A stretch of 64,000 nucleotides of DNA from Knoellia koreensis (GCF_013041615.1 NZ_JABEPQ010000006.1:62001-126000), one strand, 5' to 3'. Positions 45,664-54,830 are shown, counted from the first letter of the stretch. The notes: generated from the sequence alone by a model not told the origin. Numbers and translations are program-made.

Positions 45664-47436
45664 GTGTCACTCGCGGAGCTGAGCACGAGCGCTTTCGGCT
45701 CGGCCGGTGACGGGCCTCCGGGTGACGAGCGGGTCCCGCCGCAGGACGTCCACGCGGAGCAGTCGGTCATCGGCGGCATGCTGCTGTCGAAGGATGCGAT
45801 CGCCGACGTCGTCGAGGGGCTCAAGGGCGCCGACTTCTACCGGCCGGCGCACGAGCTGATCTACGACGCGATCCTCGACCTCTACTCCCGTGGCGAGCCG
45901 GCCGATGCGATCACGGTCGCCGACGAGCTCGCCAAGCGCGGTGACCTGCAGCGGGTCGGCGGTCAGGCCTACCTGCACCAGCTGATCCAGGCGGTGCCGA
46001 CGGCGGCCAATGCCGGCTACTACGCCGAGATCGTGCGCGAGCGTGGGGTGCTGCGGCGGCTGGTCGAGGCGGGCACGCGGATCGTGCAGCTGGGCTACCA
46101 GCAGGGCAACGGCGACGTCGAGGACATCGTCAACGCCGCCCAGGCCGAGGTGTACGCCGTGGCCGACAAGCGCGGCGGCGAGGACTACGTCGTGCTCGGC
46201 GACGTGCTCGAGGAGACCCTCAACGAGATCGAGGTCGCGGCCGGGCGTGACCCGGGCGAGATGCTGGGCGTGCCCACCGGGTTCATCGAGCTCGACGAGC
46301 TCACCCACGGCCTGCACCCCGGCCAGATGATCGTCCTCGCCGCTCGTCCCGCCGTGGGCAAGGCGCTCGCGCTCGACACCCCGCTGCCGACGCCGACCGG
46401 GTGGACGACGATGGGCGAGGTGGCGGTCGGCGACCTGCTGCTGGACGCCTCCGGTCGGCCGACCATGGTCACGGCCGCGACGGCCGTGATGGAGGGGCGG
46501 CCGTGCTTCGAGGTCGAGTTCTCCGACGGCTCGGTGATCGTCGCCGACGCCGAGCACCAGTGGGCGGTCCTCGGAGGCGCGGTGGTCACGACCGCCGACC
46601 TGGTGGCGTCGGGGGAGCGGCCCAAGGTGGCGCACGACGACCGGTCGTTCCACGACATCCGGCCCGTCGCGTCGGTGCCGGTGCGGTGCGTGCAGGTCGA
46701 CAACGACGAGCACCTCTACCTCGCCGGTGAGGGCCGCGTCCCCACACACAACTCGACCATGGGACTCGACATCGCGCGGGCGGCGGCGATCAAGCACAAG
46801 CAGGCGACCGCGATCTTCTCGCTCGAGATGAGCCGCTCCGAGATCACCATGCGCTGCCTGTCCGCCGAGGCACAGATCCAGCTCCAGGACCTGCGCAAGG
46901 GCACGATCGGCGACCAGGGCTGGCAGAAGCTTGCGCGCATCATGGGCCAGATCTCGGACTCGCCGCTGTTCATTGACGATTCGCCGAACATGTCGCTGAT
47001 GGAGATCCGCGCCAAGTGCCGCCGACTCAAGCAGCAGCACAACCTCAAGCTCGTCGTCATCGACTACCTGCAGCTCATGTCCTCGGGCAAGAAGGTCGAG
47101 TCGCGCCAGCAGGAGGTGTCGGAGTTCTCGCGCGCGCTCAAGCTGCTCGCCAAGGAGCTCGAGGTGCCGGTCATCGCGATCAGCCAGCTCAACCGTGGCC
47201 CCGAGCAGCGCACCGATAAGCGCCCCCAGATGTCGGACCTTCGCGAGAGCGGGTCGATCGAACAAGATGCGGATATGGTCATCCTCCTTCACCGCGACAA
47301 GTCACCTGAGAGTGGTCGCGAAGGTGAGGCTGACGTGATCGTGGCCAAGCACCGTAACGGTCCGACCAAGGACCTGGTGCTCGCCTTCCAGGGCCACTAC
47401 AGCCGGTTCGCCAACATGGCCCGCGACGGCTTCTGA
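45664..47436 (+). CDS. dnaB: Replicative DNA helicase DnaB, interrupted by a mini-intein, 590 aa
   Basis: Extein of 460 residues after removing the intein, the size of actinobacterial DnaB. N-terminal domain VPPQDVHAEQSVIGGMLLS...; RecA-like ATPase core with GLHPGQMIVLAARPAVGK|STMGLD (Walker A joined across the insertion), VIDYLQLMSS (Walker B), and RESGSIEQDADMVILLHR. The GTG start was chosen because AGGGAG lies 10 nt upstream and about 25 residues then precede VPPQD, as in homologues. Unwinds DNA at the fork as a hexamer; inactive until the intein is spliced out because the P-loop is split. Order after rplI matches mycobacteria apart from the inserted accessory genes. Confidence 0.96.
   Translation: MSLAELSTSAFGSAGDGPPGDERVPPQDVHAEQSVIGGMLLSKDAIADVVEGLKGADFYRPAHELIYDAILDLYSRGEPADAITVADELAKRGDLQRVGGQAYLHQLIQAVPTAANAGYYAEIVRERGVLRRLVEAGTRIVQLGYQQGNGDVEDIVNAAQAEVYAVADKRGGEDYVVLGDVLEETLNEIEVAAGRDPGEMLGVPTGFIELDELTHGLHPGQMIVLAARPAVGKALALDTPLPTPTGWTTMGEVAVGDLLLDASGRPTMVTAATAVMEGRPCFEVEFSDGSVIVADAEHQWAVLGGAVVTTADLVASGERPKVAHDDRSFHDIRPVASVPVRCVQVDNDEHLYLAGEGRVPTHNSTMGLDIARAAAIKHKQATAIFSLEMSRSEITMRCLSAEAQIQLQDLRKGTIGDQGWQKLARIMGQISDSPLFIDDSPNMSLMEIRAKCRRLKQQHNLKLVVIDYLQLMSSGKKVESRQQEVSEFSRALKLLAKELEVPVIAISQLNRGPEQRTDKRPQMSDLRESGSIEQDADMVILLHRDKSPESGREGEADVIVAKHRNGPTKDLVLAFQGHYSRFANMARDGF
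46363..46752 (+). other. 130-aa mini-intein at the DnaB Walker A site (class 3-like)
   Basis: In-frame insertion between Lys and Ser of the P-loop (residues 234-363). Block A begins ALALDTPLPTPTGW, with Ala instead of Cys/Ser at position 1. Block B is ADAEHQW. Block F has VRCVQVDND with an internal Cys. The end is VPTHN followed by Ser+1. The W, C and T positions match the class 3 intein triplet, in which the block F Cys replaces the N-terminal nucleophile. No endonuclease domain is present. Confidence 0.92.
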
Positions 47437-47553
47437 CGATCGTGGCGCGCGACAGTGATCGCGAACGCCGCGCACTCCTGACCCACCACCAATCTGAAGA
47501 GGTCCTCACTGAGGCCCGGCGAGTTCGGTGGGTCGTCGCGCCGATCGGTGATC

Positions 47554-48444
47554 ATGGACTACATGGATGTCGTCGTGGATGTGCCGACCAACCTAGGCCT
47601 CAAGCCGCCTGTTGTCGGCAGCGTGCCGGGTGCAGACAAGGCCCCGGCGGCCCTTCGCGCCGTGGGTTTGCACGAGCATCTGCTCAGGACCGGATGGCGC
47701 GAGGGTGGGGCGGTCCTGGCAGGACGTTACGTCCCCGAGCATCAACCCGGCACCGTCCGCAATCAGGCAGCGATCATCGACCACGCAACCCGGCTCGCCG
47801 ACCGACTGGGCCATGCGATGACCCAGGGTGACCGGCTACTCGTGCTGGGCGGAGACTGCTCGACGCTGCTGGGTGTCGCGCTCAATCTGCGGCGGCGGGG
47901 CCGCTACGGGCTAATCCACATCGATGGACACACCGACTTCCGCCACCCGGGCAACTCGACAAACGTTGCGAATCTCGCCGGCGAGGACCTGGCGGCCGCG
48001 TGCGGCCTGCACTATTCACAGATCAGCAACATCGACGGTCTGGCGCCCTACGTCGACCCGAGGGATGCCATTCACATCGGGTGCCGGCTCGACGACGGGC
48101 ATCTCGACGAAAGCCGCAGCCGCCTTCGAGCGGTGGTGACGGCCAGCGAGTGGAATGACAGTCCCGACGCCCCGGCGCCGGCAGTGCAGGGCCTGACGAC
48201 AGATGGCGACCTCGACGGCTACTGGGTGCACGTCGACGTCGATGTCATCGACCCCAGCTTCCTTCCCGCTGTCGACAGTCCCGACCCCGGCGGCGTAGCC
48301 CCTCAGGTGCTGAGTGCTCTGCTGCGCCAGCTGTGGCCCGGGGCCGCCGGAATGACGGTGGGGATCCTCGACCCGGACCTCGACCCCGACACTCGGTATG
48401 CGCAGCTCGTGACTCACATCGTCATCGAGGCTGTTGCCAGTTGA
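47554..48444 (+). CDS. Arginase family (ureohydrolase) protein, 296 aa
   Basis: Binuclear-metal hydrolase fold. Metal-binding motifs are LGGDCS (GGDHS variant), HIDGHTDFR (canonical DAHxDxN altered to DGHTDF) and HVDVDVIDPSFLPAVDSPDPGG (SFDIDxxDP type). These retain most ligands but are divergent, so the substrate may be another guanidino or formimino compound. The start is uncertain (GTG 47548, ATG 47554 or 47563; weak ribosome site). No arginine-catabolic neighbours. Codon choice looks less strictly GC3 than neighbours. Confidence 0.85.
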   Translation: MDYMDVVVDVPTNLGLKPPVVGSVPGADKAPAALRAVGLHEHLLRTGWREGGAVLAGRYVPEHQPGTVRNQAAIIDHATRLADRLGHAMTQGDRLLVLGGDCSTLLGVALNLRRRGRYGLIHIDGHTDFRHPGNSTNVANLAGEDLAAACGLHYSQISNIDGLAPYVDPRDAIHIGCRLDDGHLDESRSRLRAVVTASEWNDSPDAPAPAVQGLTTDGDLDGYWVHVDVDVIDPSFLPAVDSPDPGGVAPQVLSALLRQLWPGAAGMTVGILDPDLDPDTRYAQLVTHIVIEAVAS

Positions 48445-48605
48445 GGTTGCTCACATGCACCTGGGCAACGTCATGTGTGAACGCCGAAGCCCTGCGCGGT
48501 ATCAGAGCCACCGCGGGGCCTACCAGCACGCAAGTCCGTTGTCGCCTTCCCAGCAGCGGGCGCGCCGGGGTCTCAGTGCGCGCCCCTGAATCGCCAAGGA
48601 CCCAG

Positions 48606-49844
48606 TCATGGGTGCCCCCGTCGGGCGCGGTGTGCGAAGGCGTCAAGGGCATGGAGGACCTCGTTGGCCTGCCAAACCACGTTCCGCTTGCGGTCCTTGC
48701 CCTCCACGGTCCTTGGCTTGGACAGAACGCCAGCGTCGTGGAGCTGCCGCAGCGCGTTGTCTGCCGCTGGCTGTGAGATTCCCGTGTGTTTCTGGATCAC
48801 GGACGAGGTGACGGATGGTTGCCGCAGTAGAAATGGCAGCACTCGCCAGACGACCGCGTCCCGGCGAGCCGTGACTGCGGCGCACCAGCCGTCGTACACG
48901 GCCCTGAGATCTGTGGCCAGCCGAGTGCCATTCTCGATGGCCGTGAACGAGGCGCGGCTGAACTCGGCAACGATCGGATTGGGGTTCCCATCCCGAAAGG
49001 CGGTCAGCGCCCGGAAGTACGAGTCAGTAGCGGCCAGGAGGCCGGCCGACACCGGCACAGTCGTCCGTGTCGTCGCACCGGCGCTCTTGAGCATGGCGTG
49101 TACCAGGGCGCGTCCGGTTCGGCCGTTGCCGTCATTGAACGGGTGAATCGTTTCGAACTGGGCGTGGGCGATGGCAATTTGGGGGAGTAGGGGCAGATCG
49201 GTGCGCTCCGTAAAGCGACACAGGTCATCAACCGCCGCTCGGACGCGGTCGTGATGTGGCGGGATGAAGGCTGCCTGGTGTGGTGAGTGGCTCGTACCGC
49301 CGATCCAGACCTGCTGATGACGGAACGACCCGGGGTCGGCGTGGTCCTGACCGCGCATGAGGGCCTCGTGGATGGCCAGGATGGTGTCCGGAGTGACGTC
49401 GTCAGCAAGTGCTAGGGCCCGGTTCATCGCGTCGACGTTGGCAGCGACCAGGCTGGCGTTGCTGCCGTGCTTGGCCAGGCCGATCTCGGCAAGCGAGAGA
49501 GCGCGCGCGCCGGTGGTGATGTGCTCGATCTGCGAGGAGGAAGCGGACTCGGTGCGAAGCAGCACCGAGCTGAGAGGGGCGAACTCTTCGGGGAACAGGC
49601 CAGCAAGTTCGGCATCGAACCTGGTGATGTGCGCCCGGGCGTCGTCGGCTTCGGCAGCGATGGCGGGATCGATGGCGATGGTGACAGCCTGGAGCTGAGC
49701 CGGCACCGCGGCACGGTAGCTCTTGCCAATGGTTGCTCGCTGGGTTCGGGAGAGCGCGACCGCCGTCCGGGATGATCGCCAGATGTGATCTTCCCAGCGG
49801 ACAGCAAGGTCGGGGGTGGAGTCTGTCGCGCCCTGAGCCGCCAT
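48606..49844 (-). CDS. Fic family AMP-transferase-like protein with C-terminal winged helix, 412 aa
   Basis: Fic_N domain (about 10-110) then the Fic core with the complete active motif HPFNDGNGRTGR (His near 234), so nucleotidyl transfer chemistry is intact. The N-terminal inhibitory helix reads SSSQIEH (residues 102-108): the class II consensus Ser-x-x-x-Glu-Gly/Asn retains Glu107 but has His where Gly/Asn is usual. The C-terminus (about 345-400) is a winged helix (VTSSVIQKHTGISQPAADNALRQL). The ATG follows GAGGAAGAGG. A perfect palindrome upstream suggests autoregulation. No separate antitoxin gene is seen. Confidence 0.9.
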   Translation of the reverse strand: MAAQGATDSTPDLAVRWEDHIWRSSRTAVALSRTQRATIGKSYRAAVPAQLQAVTIAIDPAIAAEADDARAHITRFDAELAGLFPEEFAPLSSVLLRTESASSSQIEHITTGARALSLAEIGLAKHGSNASLVAANVDAMNRALALADDVTPDTILAIHEALMRGQDHADPGSFRHQQVWIGGTSHSPHQAAFIPPHHDRVRAAVDDLCRFTERTDLPLLPQIAIAHAQFETIHPFNDGNGRTGRALVHAMLKSAGATTRTTVPVSAGLLAATDSYFRALTAFRDGNPNPIVAEFSRASFTAIENGTRLATDLRAVYDGWCAAVTARRDAVVWRVLPFLLRQPSVTSSVIQKHTGISQPAADNALRQLHDAGVLSKPRTVEGKDRKRNVVWQANEVLHALDAFAHRARRGHP

Positions 49845-49870
49845 GGAAACCTCTTCCTCAGCGTCAATAG

Positions 49871-49919
49871 ATAAGGATATGAGCATATCCTTATTTAGGT
49901 GCCAGGCGATCATAAGGAT
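49871..49919 (-). promoter_or_regulatory. Palindromic operator upstream of the Fic gene
   Basis: ATAAGGATATG and CATATCCTTAT are exact complements around AG (49871-49894), 27 bp upstream of the ATG. A half site ATAAGGAT recurs at 49912-49919. The AT richness is exceptional for the window. Likely bound by the winged helix of the Fic protein itself. Confidence 0.75.
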
Positions 49920-50073
49920 CAATGCGCCTGTCGACGTGCGCCTCATGGGAAGGGCACGCGCACGGGTGTCGCGATTGCCTCGAAGGGTGTCGTACGCGGC
50001 ACTCGGCACCGCCTCGTGCGGTTCGTAGCGTCGATGACGCACGCCACCGGCATACGAGGAAAGGAAACCCGCC

Positions 50074-51060
50074 ATGAGCAACGCGACCGACCTGCCAGCC
50101 CCGACCACTCCCTATCTCGAGCCCGAGGCCAGGAAGCTCGCCGAGGACACCGACCCGCACCCGCGCATCTACGAGCTGCCGCCGGAGGAAGGACGCAAGA
50201 TCCTCAGCGACCTCCAGAGCGGTGAGGGCGTCGAGCGTCCCGAGGTCGACGAGGAGTGGGTCGACGTCGACGCGGGCGAGTGGGGCACCGTGCGCACCCG
50301 CATCATCAAGCCCAAGGGCGCGACCGGCCCGCTGCCGGTCGTCTTCTACATCCACGGCGCCGGCTGGGTCTTCGGCGACGACAAGACGCACGACCGCCTC
50401 TTCCGCGAGCTCACCGTCGGGGCCGACGCGGCCGGTGTCTTCCCGGTCTACGACTGGGCGCCGGAGAAGGGCTACCCCACCCAGGTCGAGCAGAACTACG
50501 CCGTCGGAAAGTGGTTGCAGGAGAACGGATCCCAGCACGGTCTCGACACCTCCCGCGTCGCCGTCGTCGGTGAGTCGGTCGGCGGGTGCATGTCCGCGGT
50601 GTTCGCGCAGATGAACAAGGACCGCGGCGGGCTCGAGCTCAAGGCGCAGGTCCTGCTCTACCCCGTGACCGGCCCCGACTTCGACACGCAGTCCTACCAC
50701 CAGTTCGCCGAGCACTACTACCTCACCCGCGACGGCATGAAGTGGTTCTGGGACGCCTACACCACCGACGAGGCCAAGCGCGAGGAGAAGTACGCCTCAC
50801 CGCTGCGCGCCACCCTCGACGACCTCAAGGGCCTGCCGCCGGCACTCGTCATCACCGCCGAGGCCGACGTCCTGCGCGACGGTGGCGAGCTCTACGCCAA
50901 CAAGCTGCGCGAGGCCGGCGTCGAGGTCACCGGGGTCCGCATCAGCGGCACCGTCCACGACTTCATGCTCCTGGACAGCCTGCGCGACACCCCCGCCACC
51001 AACATCGCGCGCAAGCTCGCCGTCGACGCGCTGCACGACGCGCTCCACCCGCAGGGGTGA
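50074..51060 (+). CDS. Alpha/beta hydrolase (HSL/carboxylesterase family), 328 aa
   Basis: Esterase of the hormone-sensitive-lipase family. Oxyanion motif YIHGAGWVFG (HGGG variant), nucleophile elbow GESVGG, acid in TAEADVLRD and His in GTVHDF complete the triad. No signal peptide. The ATG follows AAAGGAAA. It is followed by a hairpin terminator and then the AraC-family gene. Natural substrate unknown. Confidence 0.92.
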   Translation: MSNATDLPAPTTPYLEPEARKLAEDTDPHPRIYELPPEEGRKILSDLQSGEGVERPEVDEEWVDVDAGEWGTVRTRIIKPKGATGPLPVVFYIHGAGWVFGDDKTHDRLFRELTVGADAAGVFPVYDWAPEKGYPTQVEQNYAVGKWLQENGSQHGLDTSRVAVVGESVGGCMSAVFAQMNKDRGGLELKAQVLLYPVTGPDFDTQSYHQFAEHYYLTRDGMKWFWDAYTTDEAKREEKYASPLRATLDDLKGLPPALVITAEADVLRDGGELYANKLREAGVEVTGVRISGTVHDFMLLDSLRDTPATNIARKLAVDALHDALHPQG

Positions 51061-51074
51061 GTGACGCATCGCGG

Positions 51075-51118
51075 GTGAGCGGGCGGCATACCCACAATGA
51101 GGTATGTCGCCCGCTCAC
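51075..51118 (+). terminator. Terminator hairpin containing one GTATGCCG and one near-match
   Basis: GTGAGCGGGCGGCATACC (left) and GGTATGTCGCCCGCTCAC (right) pair over 18 bp with one G-U, loop CACAATGA, 15 bp past the hydrolase stop. The left arm holds CGGCATAC exactly; the right holds GTATGTCG, one base off. Confidence 0.8.
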
Positions 51119-51157
51119 GTCGGCGCACCCGTCACCACCCAGCCCGAGGAGACCGCG

Positions 51158-52192
51158 ATGAGCCCCACCGCGACCGGCCCCCACGTTGACGCGACCGGTG
51201 CGCGCGTCGTCGCGGAGATCGGCCTGCTCGAGTACGCCGACTGCCAGGTGTCAGCCATCCACGGGCTGCGCGACATCTTCCGCGTCGCCAGCGAGCACGC
51301 CGTCGAGGCGGGCGACCCGCCGAGTGTCATCCGGGTCAGCACGTGGAGCGTCACCGCGACCGACGACGGCCCCGTCATGGAGTGCACGTCCGACACCCAC
51401 CCCGACCTCGAGCACCGGCTGAGCCACGTCATCATCCCGCCCAGCCTCGTCGTGCCCGAGCTCATGAAGTCGGTCGACGCCCTCACCGACTGGCTCGTCG
51501 GGCTGCGCGCGGACGGCACGACCCTGTGCGCCGTGTGTGCCGGCGTGTTCGTCCTCGCCGAGACCCACCTGCTCGACAGCCGTGACGCGACGACGCACTG
51601 GGCGTTCGCCGAGGAACTGGCTCGCCGTCATCCCCAGGTGCGGGTCGACGCGTCGCGCATGGTGATCGACGACCTCGACATCGTGACCGCCGCGGGCATC
51701 CTCGCCTGGGTCGACCTCGGCCTCACCCTCGTCGACCGCCTGCTCGGCCCGAGCGTCATGCTGCACACCGCACGCTTCGTCCTCGCCGATCCACCGCGGC
51801 GCCAGCAGTCGCTCTACCAGGAGTTCACGCCGCGGCTCCAGCACGGCGACGCCGACATCCGCGAGGTGCAGGCCCACCTGCACGCCAACCTGCACGAGCC
51901 GCTGTCCGTCGAGGACCTCTCGCGCCGTGCGGCGATGCACCCGCGCACCCTCCAGCGACGCTTCAAGCAGGCCACCGGCCTCACCGCGACCGAGTACGTG
52001 CAGACCGCACGCATCGCCAAGGCGCGCGAAACCCTTGAGCTGACAACGGATTCGGTCGCCGAGGTTGCGCGCAGTGTCGGCTACCTGGACGTGTCCAACT
52101 TCCGGCGGCTCTTCCAGCGCGCCACCGGAGTGACGCCGTCGGAGTACCGCAACCGCTTCAGCATCGCGTCACGCGTCACCGAACGGGAGTGA
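51158..52192 (+). CDS. AraC family regulator with DJ-1/PfpI-like domain (GlxA type), 344 aa
   Basis: N-terminal class I glutamine-amidotransferase-like domain (about 15-200) in the GlxA/ThiJ-type arrangement (the TLCAVCAGVFVLAETHLLD elbow contains Cys residues), followed by two helix-turn-helix segments of an AraC DNA-binding domain (LSVEDLSRRAAMHPRTLQRRF; VAEVARSVGYLDVSNFRRLF). ATG 51158 follows GAGGAG; an ATG 54 bp upstream overlaps the preceding terminator hairpin. Effector unknown. Confidence 0.9.
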   Translation: MSPTATGPHVDATGARVVAEIGLLEYADCQVSAIHGLRDIFRVASEHAVEAGDPPSVIRVSTWSVTATDDGPVMECTSDTHPDLEHRLSHVIIPPSLVVPELMKSVDALTDWLVGLRADGTTLCAVCAGVFVLAETHLLDSRDATTHWAFAEELARRHPQVRVDASRMVIDDLDIVTAAGILAWVDLGLTLVDRLLGPSVMLHTARFVLADPPRRQQSLYQEFTPRLQHGDADIREVQAHLHANLHEPLSVEDLSRRAAMHPRTLQRRFKQATGLTATEYVQTARIAKARETLELTTDSVAEVARSVGYLDVSNFRRLFQRATGVTPSEYRNRFSIASRVTERE

Positions 52193-52231
52193 TCGGCGGG
52201 CTCACACGGCCGGGACTCAGTCTGCCGGGGT

Positions 52232-53152
52232 TCACTCGGCGAGGATCTGCTCGATGCCCTTGCGGTAGGTCGTGACCGGGAAGTCGGGGAAGCGGGCCGC
52301 GAACTTCGAGCTGTCGAAGACGTTGTCCTGGCGGTATCGCGCGAGCAGCTCGAACATCTCGTCGAGGGTGGGGTTGAACCGCCGCCCGATCCGGAAGACG
52401 AACATCGGCAGCACCGTGTAGCCGATTCGGCGACCGGTGACCTCGCTCGCGATGCCGACGAGCTCGGCATACGTCTTGCGGTTCGGGTCGATCGGCAGGT
52501 GCCACGTCTGCCCGTAGGCGTCGGGGGTGTTGCCGAGTAGCGCCAGCGCGCGGCTGGCGTCCGGCGTCCAGATCAGCGACCGCTTCGCCGTGGCGCTGAC
52601 CGGGACGAACGGCCGCTTGCCGGCCCTGATCCGGTCGAAGACCAGCGTGTTCGTGTAGCTCTTCGTCCCCTTGGGCCCGTAGAACTCCGGCGCGCGACCG
52701 ATGAGCCCCTTGATGCGTCCGGCGTCCATGGCGTCGAGCATCATCGTGGCCAGCTGGCCGCGCACGCGCCCCTTCCGGCCGCCCGGTTGGTATGCCGTGT
52801 GCTCGGTCTGCGGGGCGGGCGTACCCGGGTACATGTAGGTGTTGTCGAAGAAGACGAGCTTGGTGCCGTGCTCGGCGCAGGCGTCGATGACGTTGCGCAT
52901 GATGACCGGGAACTGCCGCTCCCACAGCTCTGAGTTGAGCGGCAGTCCCACTGTGAGATAAGCGATTTTGCTGCCCGCGACTGCCCGGCTGGTGGCCTCG
53001 GCATCGGTCAGGTCGGCGACCACGAGCTCGTCCGTGTCGTTGACCTTGACCGGCTTGCGGCTGACGAGACGAATCTCCTTGGTGTGGTTGCGGAACAGCT
53101 CGCGCGCGAGCTCGTCGGCGATCGGTCCGCCGGCCCCGAGGATGGTCTGCAT
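52232..53152 (-). CDS. NmrA/SDR-like NAD(P)-binding protein, 306 aa
   Basis: N-terminal Rossmann fold TILGAGGPIADELAREL, then VVADLTDAEATSRAVAGSKIAYLTVG and FFDNTYMYPG, typical of atypical/extended SDR (NmrA-like) proteins. The YGPKGTKSYTN region fits the extended SDR active site. Last gene of a TetR-regulated operon starting with the acetoacetate-decarboxylase-like gene. AGGAGAA precedes the ATG. Role likely reductase or epimerase, but no substrate evidence. Confidence 0.85.
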   Translation of the reverse strand: MQTILGAGGPIADELARELFRNHTKEIRLVSRKPVKVNDTDELVVADLTDAEATSRAVAGSKIAYLTVGLPLNSELWERQFPVIMRNVIDACAEHGTKLVFFDNTYMYPGTPAPQTEHTAYQPGGRKGRVRGQLATMMLDAMDAGRIKGLIGRAPEFYGPKGTKSYTNTLVFDRIRAGKRPFVPVSATAKRSLIWTPDASRALALLGNTPDAYGQTWHLPIDPNRKTYAELVGIASEVTGRRIGYTVLPMFVFRIGRRFNPTLDEMFELLARYRQDNVFDSSKFAARFPDFPVTTYRKGIEQILAE

Positions 53153-53178
53153 GGTGTTCTTCTCCTGGTGGTTCGTGG

Positions 53179-54807
53179 TCACTTGATGCCGGGGACGTTC
53201 TTGATGGCCTTGAGGGCGAGGGTGGCGACGCGGGCATAGAGGGCGGGCTTGACCCCGTCGGGCGCACCCACGGGTATCCCGCGCTCGACCGCGATCGTCT
53301 GGGCCTCGGTGTACTTCAGGATGCCGTGCTCGCCGTGGCGGCGCCCCAGGCCCGACGCCTTCATCCCGCCCATGGGGGCGTCCATGGAACCCCAGGCCGC
53401 GGCATACGCGTCGTTGACGTTGACCGTGCCGGCCTCGAGCCGGGCGGCGACCGCTCGGCCGCGATCCTCGTCGGACGTCCAGACGCTGAAGTTCAGGCCG
53501 TACTCGCTGTCGTTGGCGCGAGAGATCGCCTCCTCGTCGTCGGCTACGCGGTAGACGCTGACGACGGGTCCGAACGTCTCGTGGTCGTAGACCTCCATCG
53601 TGTCGTCGACGTCGGTGAGGATCGTCGGCTCGTAGAAGAACGGGCCGAGGTCGGGACGCGCCCGTCCGCCGGCCAGGACGGTCGCACCCTTGGCGCGGGC
53701 GTCCTCGACGTGCCGCTCCACGGTCTCCAGCTGCTTGGCGGAGACGAGCGAGCCCATGTCGCCGGAGTAGTCGATGCCTGCCGACAGGGTCATCGCCCGC
53801 GCGGCGCTGGCGAACTTGGTGGTGAACTCCTCCCACAGGGCGCCCGGCACATAGATGCGCTCCATCGAGATGCACAGCTGTCCGGTGTTGGAGAAGCTGG
53901 CCCGGATCGCGCCGGAGACGGCCTTGTCGACGTCGGCGTCCTCGAGGACGAGGAGGGCGTTCTTGCCGCCGAGCTCCATCGAGCTCTCGATGAGGCGCTC
54001 GCCGGCCTGGGCGGCCACGGTGCGCCCGACGGCCGTCGAGCCGGTGAACATGAGGAAGTCCGAGCTGTCGATGATCGGCTTGCCCAGCTCGGCGCCGGAG
54101 CCGGTGACGACCTGCACCAAGCCTGGCTCCATGCCAGCCTCCTCGAGCAGGTCGACCGCCCACAGTGCCGTGTACGGGGTCTGGGCGTCGGGCTTGGTCA
54201 GCACCGCGTTGCCCGCGACGATCGCCGGCAGCGCGTCGCTGATCCCGAGGGTCAGCGGGTAGTTCCACGGCGAGATGACCCCGACGAGTCCCTTCGGGTG
54301 GTGCAGCTCCCACACGCGGGTCAGGCCCGGCTGGGCGCCCTGGCGCCGCTTGGGTCGCAGGTATGCCGGCGCGGTGTGGGCGTAGTAGCGGGCCGCCATA
54401 GCGGCGTCCATGATCTCCTCGAACGCGTGCCGGCGGGCCTTACCGTTCTCGAGCTGGATCAGGTCGAGCGCCTCGTCCTGACGCTGCAGCACGAGGTCGT
54501 GGAACCGCAACAGGACCTTGGCCCGCTGCCTGACGGGCCGCGCCGCCCAGGCCTTCTGAGCGGTCCGTGCCCGGGCGGCGGCCGCGACGACGTCCTCGCG
54601 TGTGCTGCGCGGGACGGTGCCGAGGACCTCGCCGGTCATGGCGTTCGTGACGTCCTGGGTCAGCGCCGAGTCGGCGACCACGACCCGGCTGCTCAGCCGG
54701 CGAAGCCGGTCGGTGTCGATCCGCGGGGTGAGGGCGCGGTTGGTGTTGGTGCTGATGTGGTCAGTGCTGTTGCGGTTCGTGGCGGTGCTGTGGGTGACGG
54801 TGGTCAT
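53179..54807 (-). CDS. Aldehyde dehydrogenase (succinate-semialdehyde dehydrogenase type), 542 aa
   Basis: NAD(P)-dependent ALDH. Motifs: GVISPWNYPL, FTGSTAVGR (Rossmann), MELGGKNALLVL with catalytic Glu, FSNTGQLCISMERI with catalytic Cys, and ETFGPVVSVYRV. An unusual Ser/Thr/Asn-rich 35-residue N-terminus precedes the fold. Sits between the ADC-like and NmrA-like genes, with small gaps, in the TetR operon. Probably oxidises an aldehyde released by a neighbouring enzyme. Confidence 0.93.
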   Translation of the reverse strand: MTTVTHSTATNRNSTDHISTNTNRALTPRIDTDRLRRLSSRVVVADSALTQDVTNAMTGEVLGTVPRSTREDVVAAAARARTAQKAWAARPVRQRAKVLLRFHDLVLQRQDEALDLIQLENGKARRHAFEEIMDAAMAARYYAHTAPAYLRPKRRQGAQPGLTRVWELHHPKGLVGVISPWNYPLTLGISDALPAIVAGNAVLTKPDAQTPYTALWAVDLLEEAGMEPGLVQVVTGSGAELGKPIIDSSDFLMFTGSTAVGRTVAAQAGERLIESSMELGGKNALLVLEDADVDKAVSGAIRASFSNTGQLCISMERIYVPGALWEEFTTKFASAARAMTLSAGIDYSGDMGSLVSAKQLETVERHVEDARAKGATVLAGGRARPDLGPFFYEPTILTDVDDTMEVYDHETFGPVVSVYRVADDEEAISRANDSEYGLNFSVWTSDEDRGRAVAARLEAGTVNVNDAYAAAWGSMDAPMGGMKASGLGRRHGEHGILKYTEAQTIAVERGIPVGAPDGVKPALYARVATLALKAIKNVPGIK

Positions 54808-54830
54808 CGTGGGTCTCCTGGTGGTTTCGC

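Noticed and set aside
46363-46752. Frameshift or fusion damage in dnaB
   Set aside because: The insertion is in frame, has intein blocks A, B, F and G, and removing it restores an exact Walker A motif.
51104-51157. Longer N-terminus for the AraC-family gene
   Set aside because: The upstream ATG is inside the terminator hairpin arm; ATG 51158 has GAGGAG at proper spacing.
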